Shown here piece after piece: positions 30,336 to 39,587 of a DNA stretch of 64,000 nt. The translations under genes and the position numbers were made by a program. The DNA lies in assembly GCF_000735435.1 (NCBI RefSeq), contig NZ_JMPP01000030.1, positions 1 through 64,000 of the forward strand, read 5' to 3'. The stretch is from Klebsiella planticola ATCC 33531 (lineage in GTDB: Bacteria > Pseudomonadota > Gammaproteobacteria > Enterobacterales > Enterobacteriaceae). The notes beneath the pieces were generated by a model that saw nothing but the letters and a program-made list of their open reading frames with translations, made no database searches and was not told where the DNA came from. The first letter of the stretch is position 1; every line of letters begins with the position of its first letter.

Positions 30336-31316
30336 TTACGCCATTTTTCGGCAGTGAAAACGCTGCCGGTATTCGCCCGGCGTCAGGTGCAGCTGTTTTT
30401 CAAAGATGCGGCGCAGGTTAATGGCGCTGCCAAGACCGGATTGTTCGGCGACTCTTTCCAGCGTGTCGCTCGTTTGCTCCAGCAGCTGTCTGGCGGCGGC
30501 CAGGCGCGCTTCGGCAACGTAGCGCGCCGGAGAGACTCCGGTTTCACGGGTAAACACGCGGGTAAAATTGCGCGGACTCATCGCGACCTTTTCCGCCAGC
30601 GCTTCGACACAGAGATCGGCGGTGATATTGGCGAGGATCCACTTCAGCAGCTCGCTTATCGGACCTGAACTGTTGATTTGGTCGAGGTTGTAGCGGCTAA
30701 ACTGCAGCTGACCGCCGGGGCGACGGAGGTACATCACCATATCCTGGGCGATATCGCGGGCGAGAGTGAAGCCGTAATCGTCTTCCACCAGCGCCAGCGT
30801 CAGGTCGAAACCGGAGCTGACGCCGCCGGAGGTCCAGATCGGACCGTCCTGAATATACAGCGGCCCGCCTTCTACCCGTACCTCCGGGAAAGCCGACTGC
30901 AGGGTGTCCAGCAGCTTCCAGTGGGTGGTGGCCCGCCGGCCGTTCAGCAGCCCGCTTTGCGCCAGCAGCATCGCGCCGCCGCATACGGAGGCGATGCGTC
31001 GGGCGTGGGGCGCGGCGAGGCGCAGCCAGTCGACCACGGCGATGCCTTCCTGCTCGTTTTGCCCTCTGCCGGTGATGATGATGGTATCGAGCGGCTCGCG
31101 CGGATCCACTTCGTGAAGACGATGGTCGGCAAGCAGGTTCAGCCCGGACTGACCGTGGATCACCTGGTGGGGCTGGGTAGTGGCGAGGGCAACGCGGTAG
31201 CGCGGGCGCTCAGCCCCCTCCGCGTGCAGTCTGTTGGCCTGCATCAGAATGTCGGCAATACCGGCGGATTCAAAGAGCATGCCGCCATCGGGGACGATAA
31301 TCAGTATTTTCTTCAT
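30336..31316 (-). CDS. GlxA/FtrA-type AraC-family regulator with DJ-1/PfpI domain
   Basis: Transcription regulator (326 aa): an N-terminal DJ-1/PfpI (class I amidotransferase-like) sensor domain (residues 1-195, with VCGGAMLLAQSGLLNGRRATTHW near 112) and a C-terminal AraC helix-turn-helix pair (residues 220-320, LAEKVAMSPRNFTRVFTRETG, TLERVAEQSGLGSAINLRRIF). It precedes the GAPDH gene by 77 bases on the same strand and may control it. Confidence 0.87.
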   Translation of the reverse strand: MKKILIIVPDGGMLFESAGIADILMQANRLHAEGAERPRYRVALATTQPHQVIHGQSGLNLLADHRLHEVDPREPLDTIIITGRGQNEQEGIAVVDWLRLAAPHARRIASVCGGAMLLAQSGLLNGRRATTHWKLLDTLQSAFPEVRVEGGPLYIQDGPIWTSGGVSSGFDLTLALVEDDYGFTLARDIAQDMVMYLRRPGGQLQFSRYNLDQINSSGPISELLKWILANITADLCVEALAEKVAMSPRNFTRVFTRETGVSPARYVAEARLAAARQLLEQTSDTLERVAEQSGLGSAINLRRIFEKQLHLTPGEYRQRFHCRKMA

Positions 31317-31410
31317 GTCCTGAAAAGTAAACCTTTGACAAAATAAGTCAACAGGGAAGGTGGTGGTTTGCGGGAGGACGATGGCAGGCTGCGGCTCTGG
31401 AGGTGGGACA

Positions 31411-31470
31411 GGGCATCAATGCGACCATCGCGCATTGATGCCCGGGCGCTAACCCCGCAGGCGCGCGGGG
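31411..31470. terminator. Two hairpins downstream of the porin gene
   Basis: GGGCATCAATGCG (31411-31423) pairs perfectly with CGCATTGATGCCC (31431-31443), a 13-bp stem with a 7-base loop. A second stem, CCCCGC (31453-31458) with GCGGGG (31465-31470), lies closer to the porin stop. They probably end the minus-strand operon; T-runs are absent. Confidence 0.45.
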
Positions 31471-31491
31471 CGGGCGTCGGCCGTGAGGCAG

Positions 31492-32769
31492 TTAAAAGTC
31501 ATACTGTAGGGCCAGACGGTTTTGCCAGAAATTTTTATCCGAGGTGGAGTTGGTCTGTACGCCGGCAAAGTCCGTCAGGCTCAGCCCGTTCAGCACTCCC
31601 CCGAAACGGTAGGTGCCGTAGATCAGGTATTCAGACTGGTGGCTGCTGGAGGCGCCCGCCGCGGGGGTTAAATCCATAAACGAGTAGCGGCTGCCGAGGG
31701 AAACCTGCTCCGTGGCGGCCCAGTTCAGGTCGGTGGAGTAGGCGTTGCCGCTGCCGAGGTCCTGGGTACTGGTAAAGAAGGGCTGCGCGAAGTAGGGGCC
31801 GGAAGAGGTATTGTGCGCGTACGGCGTCACCAGGGCGCCGTTGCCGTAAGCGTTACCGTTGGCGGCGATGTGGTTATAATTCAGCGTCCACGCCAGAGAC
31901 GGAGCCAGCTTCATGCTGAGCTGCGCGCCATAGCTGGTGCTGTTCACCTCGCCGGCCAGCGCTTTGCCTTCGCTCAGGCCGCGAATGAACTGGAGGCCGA
32001 TTTTGGGCGCAGCGGCATATTCGTTCCACGAGAGGAAGCTGTCGGCGTAGACAATCCGCGTATAGTCGTCATAGTTTTCGTACCACATCTGGGCGTTAAC
32101 TTTGCGATCGCCGAACGATATGGATCGCCCGCCGCCGACGCCCCACATCCCGTTGGTGCTCTGCTCGATGTCGGTATACGCGGTGGTATCCAGAAACCGA
32201 TCGTCGCCCCAGGGTTTATAGCGGGTGATTTTCGTGGCGTGCAGGAAATTGTCGCTATCGCCATAGCTGGCATCAATCGCCCGGAATAGTATCGGCGTAA
32301 TGCGCCAGTCGTAGTCGCCGATAAAAGGAATATTAATCCGCTGGTCGCCGGCGGTGATGCGGAACTGGTCATAATGCCAGCTGAGCCAGGCTTCGCCGAC
32401 GCCGGTTTGATTGGGGCCAAGTTCGTTAACCAGATGGTCATCGTTATGGGAAATTCCGCGCTGCAGAATGCCGCTGACGCCGAGGCTGACGCCATAATAT
32501 TCCGCCGTAGCATATTTGACGCTGCCGCCGTAGCTGACCGTATCCTGCGACAGGCCCGAAACAAAATAGGCATTATGGGTTGAATAATATAATGTGCGCA
32601 GGCTGCCGCTGACGCTCCCGCAGGTAAAGAATTCGCTGAGTGAACCGGCGATGCCGGATTCACAGTCGTGGGTTAATGGAATAGCGGCGTGGCTGGCATC
32701 GATAAATATCCCCTGGGAAATAAGCAAGGCGCCCAGCGTCGCTCCGCGATATATGTTTTTGCGTTTCAT
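31492..32769 (-). CDS. OprD-family outer-membrane porin
   Basis: Outer-membrane specific-uptake channel (425 aa). Signal peptide about residues 1-28, ending SHAA. The body shows alternating beta-strand patterns (YGVSLGVSGILQRG, GVGEAWLSWHYDQFRITAGDQ) and the terminal Phe required for outer-membrane insertion (NRLALQYDF). Similar to OprD proteins that admit basic amino acids or small organic acids in Pseudomonas. Starts upstream of 32769 are open, but ATG 32769 has CAGGG at good distance. Last gene of the long minus operon. Confidence 0.8.
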   Translation of the reverse strand: MKRKNIYRGATLGALLISQGIFIDASHAAIPLTHDCESGIAGSLSEFFTCGSVSGSLRTLYYSTHNAYFVSGLSQDTVSYGGSVKYATAEYYGVSLGVSGILQRGISHNDDHLVNELGPNQTGVGEAWLSWHYDQFRITAGDQRINIPFIGDYDWRITPILFRAIDASYGDSDNFLHATKITRYKPWGDDRFLDTTAYTDIEQSTNGMWGVGGGRSISFGDRKVNAQMWYENYDDYTRIVYADSFLSWNEYAAAPKIGLQFIRGLSEGKALAGEVNSTSYGAQLSMKLAPSLAWTLNYNHIAANGNAYGNGALVTPYAHNTSSGPYFAQPFFTSTQDLGSGNAYSTDLNWAATEQVSLGSRYSFMDLTPAAGASSSHQSEYLIYGTYRFGGVLNGLSLTDFAGVQTNSTSDKNFWQNRLALQYDF

Positions 32770-32883
32770 TGACATCACCCTGTTAAATATCACTGCAATT
32801 TCGGAAAGAAAAATACCGGCCATGAATATGGCGGATGATCACCTTGTGCTTTTATTCTGTAGGGTTGGTAAATGGTCTGGATT

Positions 32884-34290
32884 TTATTTATCGGTTAACA
32901 ACAACGGATTGTTGTCTAAGATTAACTGGTCGCGCAGCGCCCAGCCGCGCAGTTTGCCTGGGTTAAGTAAACCATCCGGGTCGATATATTTTTTAACGGC
33001 CACGACATCCGGGCGAATAATTCCCTGCTTGCCGTCTTCAACCTGCAAAACATGCGGGTTATTAATCTTGATGTCGTTATCGCGGAATATCTGCATAATT
33101 TCATTGAGTCGCTCTTCTGTCGAATAGCGCACCAGCTGCAGGCCGCTGGCGGTAATATTGCCATCATTATCGCGGAGAAATTCAATATGCGACATGACCT
33201 CCCCGGCGAACCGCTGCTCCATCTGCAAAATTTGCTCCGCGAAGCGCTGATAATTAAACGCGGTTTGTAAATAGGTCAGCGTATTGTCGATTTTCAGCGC
33301 ATGCAGCGTGGTGTGGTTCCAGCAATATTCCATTAATGAGGTATGGCTCTCCCGGGCCTCATCGCCGCTCTGGCGGATGGCATTTTCTCCCTGATGTTTC
33401 AGCACCAGACCGTGACAGAGACCTTCGCTCTCCTCGGCGATAACGCTGATGACCGCGTGCTGCCCGGCCCGATAGTGGCCGTTAAGGTGGCTAAAATAGT
33501 CGGGGATCGGCGCGGCAAGCAGCGCCAGCTGGCGCTTGACGAAGCCGGGCGAGCGGAGGCACTCGTTGGCGTAATTCAGGGCGTCGGCGAAGTCGTCAAA
33601 CACATCCAGGCGTTCAATCCAGCGGTGCACGGGAGCCAGCGCCAGTTCGACTTCAAGGATGATGCCGTTGCTGCCGTAGGCGTGATGCAGCAGCAGCGCC
33701 TGCGGTGCCGGAATGGTCAACACGCGGGGCGAGGCCTCCACGGTCATCACTTTGACGCTGAGCACATTGCCGGGCGCCGCCAGGGGACCGTAGTTAATGG
33801 AACCGATGCCGCCAAAACCGCCGCAGTAGAGGCCGCCTAAGCTGGCCAGACGGAAGGTCGACGGCATGCAACGCAGCTCCCATCCCGTCGGACGGGTGGC
33901 GTCTTCAATCTCTGCCAGGCGAATGCCGGCCTGGGCGCGCACCGTGCCGTTTTTGAGTTCGCAGATCCGCTTCAGGGCGGTCATATCGACCAGCACTCCG
34001 CCCTCGAGGGGCACCAGCTGGCCATAATTGCCGGTGGCGCTGCCGCGCAGGGTAAGCGGCAGCTGCTGCTGCACGCAGGCGGCAACCAGCTGCCGTAGCT
34101 CTTCTTCGTCCCGCGGACGGACCACCGCGTCCGCCTGTTTTCCCTCCAGCTGCTGGTTGAGCACCGGGCTGAACCAGTGAAAATCGCGGGAAAGACGTTT
34201 GATCTTCGCCGGCTGTAAGGTCCACTCCAGCTCCGGCAATGCCTGCTGGATCAGCGCGACCGCCTGTTGACGTTGCTCACGAGTCATCAT
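32884..34290 (-). CDS. FAD-binding oxidase/dehydrogenase (GlcD/PCMH type)
   Basis: Flavoprotein (468 aa) with a PCMH-type FAD domain (residues 50-225: ADAVVRPRDEEELRQLVAAC, LTLRGSATGNYGQLVPLEGG, PSTFRLASLGGLYCGGFGGIGS) and a GlcD-like C-terminal substrate domain ending KYIDPDGLLNPGK. Expected to oxidise a hydroxy acid, amine or heterocycle, using an acceptor that cannot be told from sequence. Two tandem ATGs start it (34290, 34287). Lies between ABC permease and porin genes in the minus operon. Confidence 0.82.
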   Translation of the reverse strand: MMTREQRQQAVALIQQALPELEWTLQPAKIKRLSRDFHWFSPVLNQQLEGKQADAVVRPRDEEELRQLVAACVQQQLPLTLRGSATGNYGQLVPLEGGVLVDMTALKRICELKNGTVRAQAGIRLAEIEDATRPTGWELRCMPSTFRLASLGGLYCGGFGGIGSINYGPLAAPGNVLSVKVMTVEASPRVLTIPAPQALLLHHAYGSNGIILEVELALAPVHRWIERLDVFDDFADALNYANECLRSPGFVKRQLALLAAPIPDYFSHLNGHYRAGQHAVISVIAEESEGLCHGLVLKHQGENAIRQSGDEARESHTSLMEYCWNHTTLHALKIDNTLTYLQTAFNYQRFAEQILQMEQRFAGEVMSHIEFLRDNDGNITASGLQLVRYSTEERLNEIMQIFRDNDIKINNPHVLQVEDGKQGIIRPDVVAVKKYIDPDGLLNPGKLRGWALRDQLILDNNPLLLTDK

Positions 34291-34316
34291 TTTTCTACCT
34301 GTTAATCATCAATACG

Positions 34317-35132
34317 TTAGTGAGATTGCACCGCTTCGCTTTCATGCCATGCGCTGAGCGCCCGCTGCGACACCCAGGACATCACCCCAAACAGCGCGAT
34401 ACCGGCGAGGGAAATTAACAGCAGAGCGGCAAACATCAGCGGGATGTCCAGCTGGTAACCCGCCTGCAGGATCTGATAGGCGAGGCCGGTATTGGTGCCG
34501 CCGGTACCGGCGACAAACTCCGCCACCACGGCGCCGATCAGCGACAGACCGCTGGAAATACGCAGGGCGCCGAAGAAATAGGGCAGCGCGGAGGGAATGC
34601 GCAGTCGTACCAGGGTTTGCAAACGGCTGGCGTGGTTGAGCCTGAAATAGCTCAGCAGGCCGGGCGATACGCTACGCAATCCCTGGGTGGTATTAGAGAT
34701 AATCGGGAAGACCGCCATCAGGGTTGAGCACACCACCAGTGAGAGGGTGGCGTCTTTTACCCAGATAATGATCAGCGGCGCGATGGCGACAATTGGCGTC
34801 ACCTGCAGGAAAACGATGTAGGGAAACAGCGCGGTTTCCACAAAACGGTTCTGCACCAGGATAAACGCAATGGCGGTGCCGATGACGATCGACAGGAGAA
34901 ATGAGATCAGGGTGATCTTCAGCGTGAACAGCAATGACAGCAGCAGCGGCGTCAGATGCGTCCACAGGCTTTCCACCATCACGAGGGGGGAAGGCACCAG
35001 AAATTGCGGGATGCGGAAATAGCTGACCGCCCCCTGCCACAGCAAAATCACCAGCACCGCGACGAGGGTTGGATAGAGAATTTTGAGAAAACGGGGATGA
35101 TTAATCCACGGTGTCGATTTAGCGGCTTTCAT
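34317..35132 (-). CDS. NMT1/taurine-type ABC transporter permease
   Basis: Inner-membrane permease (271 aa), about six spans. Docking region SYFRLNHASRLQTLVRLRIPSALPYFFGALR near residue 165-195. The frame is open to 35228, but ATG 35132 follows the ATPase stop by two bases with GGAG at good spacing. Works with the ATPase and binding protein encoded immediately upstream. Confidence 0.86.
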   Translation of the reverse strand: MKAAKSTPWINHPRFLKILYPTLVAVLVILLWQGAVSYFRIPQFLVPSPLVMVESLWTHLTPLLLSLLFTLKITLISFLLSIVIGTAIAFILVQNRFVETALFPYIVFLQVTPIVAIAPLIIIWVKDATLSLVVCSTLMAVFPIISNTTQGLRSVSPGLLSYFRLNHASRLQTLVRLRIPSALPYFFGALRISSGLSLIGAVVAEFVAGTGGTNTGLAYQILQAGYQLDIPLMFAALLLISLAGIALFGVMSWVSQRALSAWHESEAVQSH

Positions 35133-35133
35133 A

Positions 35134-35964
35134 TTAGGACTCCATACCGGATTGGCTTGCCTGTAAGAGACTGTCCTGCAGCTGCCGGGCATAGTGGGAA
35201 AATGCCGGGCTGACGCGGAACTCTTCACTGCGTGGGAACGGCTCTCTGATGGCGATATCTTCGACCACCCGGCCCGGGCGGGCCGCCATCATAATCACCC
35301 GCTGAGAGAGGAACACCGCTTCATGGATCGAATGGGTGACGAACACCACCGTCAGGTTCTGCTCCTGCCAGAGACGCAGGAGATCGCTATCGAGCTTATT
35401 ACGCGTAATTTCATCCAACGCGCCGAAGGGCTCATCCATCAGCAGCAGTTTGGGCCGCGTCACCAGGCCACGGGCGATGGAGACGCGCATCTGCATGCCG
35501 CCGGATAGCTCGCGCGGCAGGACGTTGGCGAACTTGCCCAGCCCCACCAGTTCCAGGGCTTCGCTCACCCGGGTGTTGGCTTCCGCCCGCGGAACGCCGG
35601 CCAGATCCAGAGGCAGCCGGACGTTGCTGTGGACGCTGCTCCAGGGCATCAACGTAGCTTCCTGGAAAACGAAAGAGAGGGGGACCTGGGCTTTTTCCCG
35701 GCTATCGCGACGCCACAGCATCAGCTTGCCGTCGCTGGGCTCCACCAGACCGGCGACCATTTTCAACAGGGTGCTCTTACCGCAGCCGGAGGGGCCGAGC
35801 AGAGTAACAAACTCCCCCTGATTGATGGTCAGATTGACGGGCAGCAGCGCCCGGGTGCCGTTGCTGTAAATCTTCTCTGCCGAGAGCACTTCGATGGCCG
35901 GCGTCGCGGGCGCCTGAGCGAAGCGGCTGTCGCTCATGACGGTAAGTTTAGGAGCGGTATTCAT
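35134..35964 (-). CDS. NMT1/taurine-type ABC transporter ATPase
   Basis: ATPase (276 aa): Walker A GPSGCGKSTLLKMVAGL near residue 57, signature LSGGMQMRVSIARGL near 149, Walker B LLMDEPFGALDEITRNKL. Start ATG overlaps the stop of the binding-protein gene by four bases (ATGA). Typical TauB/SsuB-family partner for import of small N- or S-containing organic compounds. Confidence 0.87.
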   Translation of the reverse strand: MNTAPKLTVMSDSRFAQAPATPAIEVLSAEKIYSNGTRALLPVNLTINQGEFVTLLGPSGCGKSTLLKMVAGLVEPSDGKLMLWRRDSREKAQVPLSFVFQEATLMPWSSVHSNVRLPLDLAGVPRAEANTRVSEALELVGLGKFANVLPRELSGGMQMRVSIARGLVTRPKLLLMDEPFGALDEITRNKLDSDLLRLWQEQNLTVVFVTHSIHEAVFLSQRVIMMAARPGRVVEDIAIREPFPRSEEFRVSPAFSHYARQLQDSLLQASQSGMES

Positions 35965-36944
35965 GGCATGACTCCGGCATCTTTGACCATATCCAGGGTA
36001 TAGGTCTGCTCAAAAGGCACTTTGCTGGCATCGATCAGCTTGTTTTTCACCAGCATGTCCCAGGTTTTCTTCAGCCGCGGCCGGGTGATGATACCGATGC
36101 CGTCGGTGATGGCGTCGCCGCCGGTGACCAGCTGATATTTCTTCATCTGGGCAATACCGAAGGCGATCTGCTCGGCCCCCATTTGCGGATTCGCTTTGCT
36201 AATCAGCGCATTCCCGGCGCCGGGATCCTGAAGATAGCTTTTCCAGCCCTCCATCGAGGCTTTGACGAACGCCGCCACGGCCGCCGGACGTTTCTTGATG
36301 GTGTCGGTCATACAGATAATCGAGTTGCCGTAGGGAGGGTAGCCCCAGTCGCTGAGCGGATAGACGTAGAACGGCTGCCCCCCTTTGGCGACGGAGAACG
36401 GTTCGGAGGTCACGTAGCCCTGCTGTACCAGATTTTTGTCCGCCAGGAACGGCTGGACGTTGAAGGTATAGGGACGCACTTTGGTGCTGCCCAGCCCCAG
36501 CTCGCTCTTCGCCCACGGCCAGAAAGAGGTATAGGCTTCGGTGGCGAGCAGGAAGGTTTTATCTTTTAATTGTGCCGGGTTATCGACCTTATCATGGGTG
36601 ATAAATACCGTTGGCGAGTGCTGAAAAACGGTGGCGACGGTGACGGCGTGCACGCCCGCCTGCCAGGTTTCCAGCGCCTGGCCGTTGTCGCCGAGGGTAC
36701 AATCCGCCTGACCCGCCGCCATCAGCTGCATGACGTTGATCTGCGGGCCGCCCATTTTAATGTCGACGTCGAGGCCGGCGTTTTTATACAGCCCTTTGGC
36801 CTGGGCCTGATAGAAGCCGCCGTGTTCCGCCTGGGCATACCAGTTGGTGAGGAAAGTAAATTTTTCCGCCGCGAGGCAGGATGCGGAGGTGGCGATGGTC
36901 GCAAGGGTCAGCATCGTGTAAGCCGGAGTACGCATATTTTTCAT
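35961..36944 (-). CDS. NMT1/THI5-family ABC substrate-binding protein
   Basis: Periplasmic binding protein (327 aa). Signal peptide about residues 1-25, ending SCLAA. The NWYAQAEHGGFYQAQAKGLY start of the mature protein is characteristic of the NMT1/THI5-like group that binds pyrimidine-like and related N-heterocycles. A clear paralogue is encoded at 41967-42956 without its own permease. Located between a creatininase-type gene and the ATPase. Confidence 0.86.
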   Translation of the reverse strand: MKNMRTPAYTMLTLATIATSASCLAAEKFTFLTNWYAQAEHGGFYQAQAKGLYKNAGLDVDIKMGGPQINVMQLMAAGQADCTLGDNGQALETWQAGVHAVTVATVFQHSPTVFITHDKVDNPAQLKDKTFLLATEAYTSFWPWAKSELGLGSTKVRPYTFNVQPFLADKNLVQQGYVTSEPFSVAKGGQPFYVYPLSDWGYPPYGNSIICMTDTIKKRPAAVAAFVKASMEGWKSYLQDPGAGNALISKANPQMGAEQIAFGIAQMKKYQLVTGGDAITDGIGIITRPRLKKTWDMLVKNKLIDASKVPFEQTYTLDMVKDAGVMP

Positions 36945-36955
36945 CAGAGTTCCTT

Positions 36956-37825
36956 TTACTCAGCAACGGAAGAGGAAGGGGTGGACTGCACAAAGCCGTT
37001 CCAGTGGTGTTTTCCCCAGCTTGGTTCGTGACGGACGACCCACTCCATGCGGTGGATTTCGCTAATCGCCTGCGCCCAGCTGACGGCCAGGGATTCGAGC
37101 AGCCCCTGGCCCTGCTCCAGAGTGGCGGGGGTCGGGTCGCCGATAACGCCGCTGGGGCCAAAGTCGTAGGAGGCCCAGGCCGCCGCGGGACGGCCTTTCG
37201 ACAGGGTCGGGCAGGGGAACGGCGGCGGAAAGTTGGCGACGGCGCGCGCCATATGAACGCACTCCGGCGCAAGGGCCAGCATCAACGCCGTTTCGCTATG
37301 GCCCGCGTGCATCGCCATTTTCTGTTCCTGAGGGCTGAGAAACTGTTTTTCGCTGTTGGGGACGTTGAACACGTCGTGCGGGATGAGGATCATATCGCCG
37401 TGACGCAGGCGCATTTCCCGGGAGGCCATCTGCAGGACCTGCGGCTGTCCGCCGTGACCGTTGATCATCAGCAGCTTGCGAAAGCCGGCCCGATACAGGG
37501 ATTCGGCTATCTCGAGGAGAGTGTGCAGCAGCGTGTCGCCGCTCAGGGTCAGGGTGCCGGGAAAATGCAGATGCTCGTCGGACTTACCGTAGGTGATCGG
37601 CGGGATGGCGTAGGCCGGGATATCCGCCGGCAGCCGGGCGAGGGCATGGCCCGCGACGCCGGAAGAGATCACGCTGTCCACGGAACAGGGCAGATGCGGA
37701 CCGTGTTGCTCAATCGCGCCGGTGGGGAGCACGATAACCGTATTGCTTTTGTCCGGCAGGTCGGCAATCGCCGTCCAGCTCAGAAAAGGGAGAAAGCGCT
37801 CTGCAGGAATATAACCGTTGATCAT
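36956..37825 (-). CDS. Creatininase-family amidohydrolase
   Basis: Metal-dependent amidohydrolase (290 aa). Creatininase signatures: LPTGAIEQHGPHLPCSVDS near residue 34 (metal-binding Glu and His), MINGHGGQ near 125, and HAGHSETALML near 180 (second metal Glu). Family members hydrolyse cyclic amides such as creatinine, or formamide-type substrates in flavin and mycofactocin pathways. The frame is open to 37882; ATG 37825 has AGAGG upstream. Genes around it suggest a ring-opening step of an N-heterocycle. Confidence 0.84.
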   Translation of the reverse strand: MINGYIPAERFLPFLSWTAIADLPDKSNTVIVLPTGAIEQHGPHLPCSVDSVISSGVAGHALARLPADIPAYAIPPITYGKSDEHLHFPGTLTLSGDTLLHTLLEIAESLYRAGFRKLLMINGHGGQPQVLQMASREMRLRHGDMILIPHDVFNVPNSEKQFLSPQEQKMAMHAGHSETALMLALAPECVHMARAVANFPPPFPCPTLSKGRPAAAWASYDFGPSGVIGDPTPATLEQGQGLLESLAVSWAQAISEIHRMEWVVRHEPSWGKHHWNGFVQSTPSSSVAE

Positions 37826-37847
37826 CGCTGTGCCTCTGGGTCGAGAA

Positions 37848-38303
37848 TTATTGGGGTAACCAGACCGTCGCTTCAACTTCAATAAGCACCGTGGCGTCGG
37901 GCAGCATTTCGCTGACCTGCACCACGGTCGAAACCGGCGGTTGGCCGGGGTAAAACAGCTTCCTTACCCGGCTGTAATAGGGAAAATGGTCAAGATTGCG
38001 AAAGTACTGCACCAGTTTGATGACGTCGCTCATCTGCCCACCCGCGGATTCCACGGTCCGGCGGATGCTTTCCAGCACGTACCAGCTCTGGGCCAGGATC
38101 GGCCCCTGTTTCGCATCCGTCGAAAACTCGCCCGTTTCCCCCAGCAGCTCCCGCACCTCCTCCGGCACATCCTGAAAGCCGTTGACGATGGTGCCGTTCA
38201 GCGGGTTGACCGGGATAATGCCGGAAAGAAAAATAAAATCGCCGGCTCTGCGCCAGGCGGCATACCGCGCCAGCGGAGCGCCCGCGCCTGCTTCAAGACT
38301 CAT
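37848..38303 (-). CDS. RidA-family protein
   Basis: RidA/YjgF/UK114 family (151 aa). Features: FLSGIIPVNPLNGTIV near residue 26, SWYVLESIRRTVESAGGQMSDVIKLVQYFRN-like middle, and PVSTVVQVSEMLPDATVLIEVEA C-terminus. Longer than TdcF. Members hydrolyse imines/enamines or aminoacrylates; RutC of the uracil pathway is an example. The CDS overlaps the amidohydrolase gene upstream by 11 bases. Confidence 0.83.
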   Translation of the reverse strand: MSLEAGAGAPLARYAAWRRAGDFIFLSGIIPVNPLNGTIVNGFQDVPEEVRELLGETGEFSTDAKQGPILAQSWYVLESIRRTVESAGGQMSDVIKLVQYFRNLDHFPYYSRVRKLFYPGQPPVSTVVQVSEMLPDATVLIEVEATVWLPQ

Positions 38304-39576
38304 ACGTCATCTCCTGTTGCCACACCCGCTGGTGGGTTAACCGGCCGCGGTTAACCACCAGACGAGCTGCGCTGTTTAAAGGCCAGGTAAACCTGTCGCT
38401 ACCCGGGAAAATCACCAGCGTGGCCGCGTTGCCGACGGCGAAAGGCGTGGCCTCCTCCGGCGCAGCGGTTAACGCCGCCCGGTCGCAAATCAGCCGCGAC
38501 TGCCGGTCGAAAACGTCGCTGAGCTGGGCGCTGAACAGGCCGCAGGCCAGGGTATCCAGCGGGTCATAGCTCCCCGCCGGGCAGAAAGCGTCCTGCACAT
38601 TGTCGCAGCCGAGCAGGGTGGCAACGCCGGCAGAGCGGGCCTCCTGAAGCAGCGTGATCCCCCGCTGGCGCGGCGTGCGGCCAGTCACCGCATCCTGTAG
38701 CAGCAGGTTGGTCATCGGCAGGGCGATAAGGGTGACGGAGTGCGCCGCCAGCTGGCGCAGGATCTTCTCCGCCTGCTCCTCGCTGCCGCTGGCGAGGGCG
38801 CAGCCGTGGCTGCAGCAAATGTGTCCAGGAAAAGCATGGCGGGAGAGGGACTCCGCCAGCCAGGCCAGCCCCCGGGGATGGTCGTTGAGCTCCTCATCGA
38901 TATGCAGATCCAGATCCAGCCGCCAGCGGGCCGCGCTGCGCAGCAGGTTTTCCATGGCCGCGGGATCCCAGTTGGAGGAGTGGACAAACCCGCCGAGTAA
39001 ACAGCCCTCGCCGCCTTCGGCTACCGCCTGCGCAATGGCCTCCGCGGCGGCCGGGTCGGCAAACAGTCCCAGCGGCACCAGCGCCACCCGCTCCAGGCTG
39101 ACGCCGGGATGCGCCAGGCGGGCGATCTCCCGCCAGGCGTCAGGCGCGTCGGCGGTGAACCAGTCAATATGGGTGCGCAAATGCGTGACGCCATTGGCCG
39201 CCGCCCGCGCCAGCGCGGCGGACGCGCGGCGCTGGAGATCCTGCGCGGTCCAGTGCCGGCGATCCTCATGCATGGCGCGAATGGCGGCCAGCAGACCGGG
39301 TTCCGACGGACGGCAGCGTTCAAGGGTATAGGTCTTATCCAGATGGGCGTGGGGTTCGACAAGGCCGGGCAGCGCCAGCGCTCCGCCGAGATCCCATAAG
39401 CCGTGATTCGGTTGGCCGGAGGGCGATATCGTCGCGATTCGCCCGTCGGCAAAGGTCAGGTCCGCGCTCAGCGGCGTACCGTTATGCTGCGTCGGCCAAT
39501 CCGCAGGCAGCGCCCATGCCGGAAGGCGGGCGTTGCTGACGCCAGCAAGCGGCATGTGGGGGGAGGGAATGTGCAT
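38293..39576 (-). CDS. Cytosine-deaminase-like amidohydrolase
   Basis: Amidohydrolase of the CodA/AtzC type (427 aa). Metal-binding motif VEPHAHLDKTYTLERC near residue 57; HIDWFTAD near 115; HIDEELNDHPRGLAWLAE near 200 (metal His and catalytic Glu); SHGCALASGSEEQ near 235; and GCDNVQDAFCPAGSYDPL near 312 (catalytic Asp). Expected to deaminate or dealkylate an N-heterocycle. ATG 39576 has GAGGAG upstream; the frame continues to 39633. Confidence 0.82.
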   Translation of the reverse strand: MHIPSPHMPLAGVSNARLPAWALPADWPTQHNGTPLSADLTFADGRIATISPSGQPNHGLWDLGGALALPGLVEPHAHLDKTYTLERCRPSEPGLLAAIRAMHEDRRHWTAQDLQRRASAALARAAANGVTHLRTHIDWFTADAPDAWREIARLAHPGVSLERVALVPLGLFADPAAAEAIAQAVAEGGEGCLLGGFVHSSNWDPAAMENLLRSAARWRLDLDLHIDEELNDHPRGLAWLAESLSRHAFPGHICCSHGCALASGSEEQAEKILRQLAAHSVTLIALPMTNLLLQDAVTGRTPRQRGITLLQEARSAGVATLLGCDNVQDAFCPAGSYDPLDTLACGLFSAQLSDVFDRQSRLICDRAALTAAPEEATPFAVGNAATLVIFPGSDRFTWPLNSAARLVVNRGRLTHQRVWQQEMTYES

Positions 39577-39587
39577 CGTCGCTCTCC

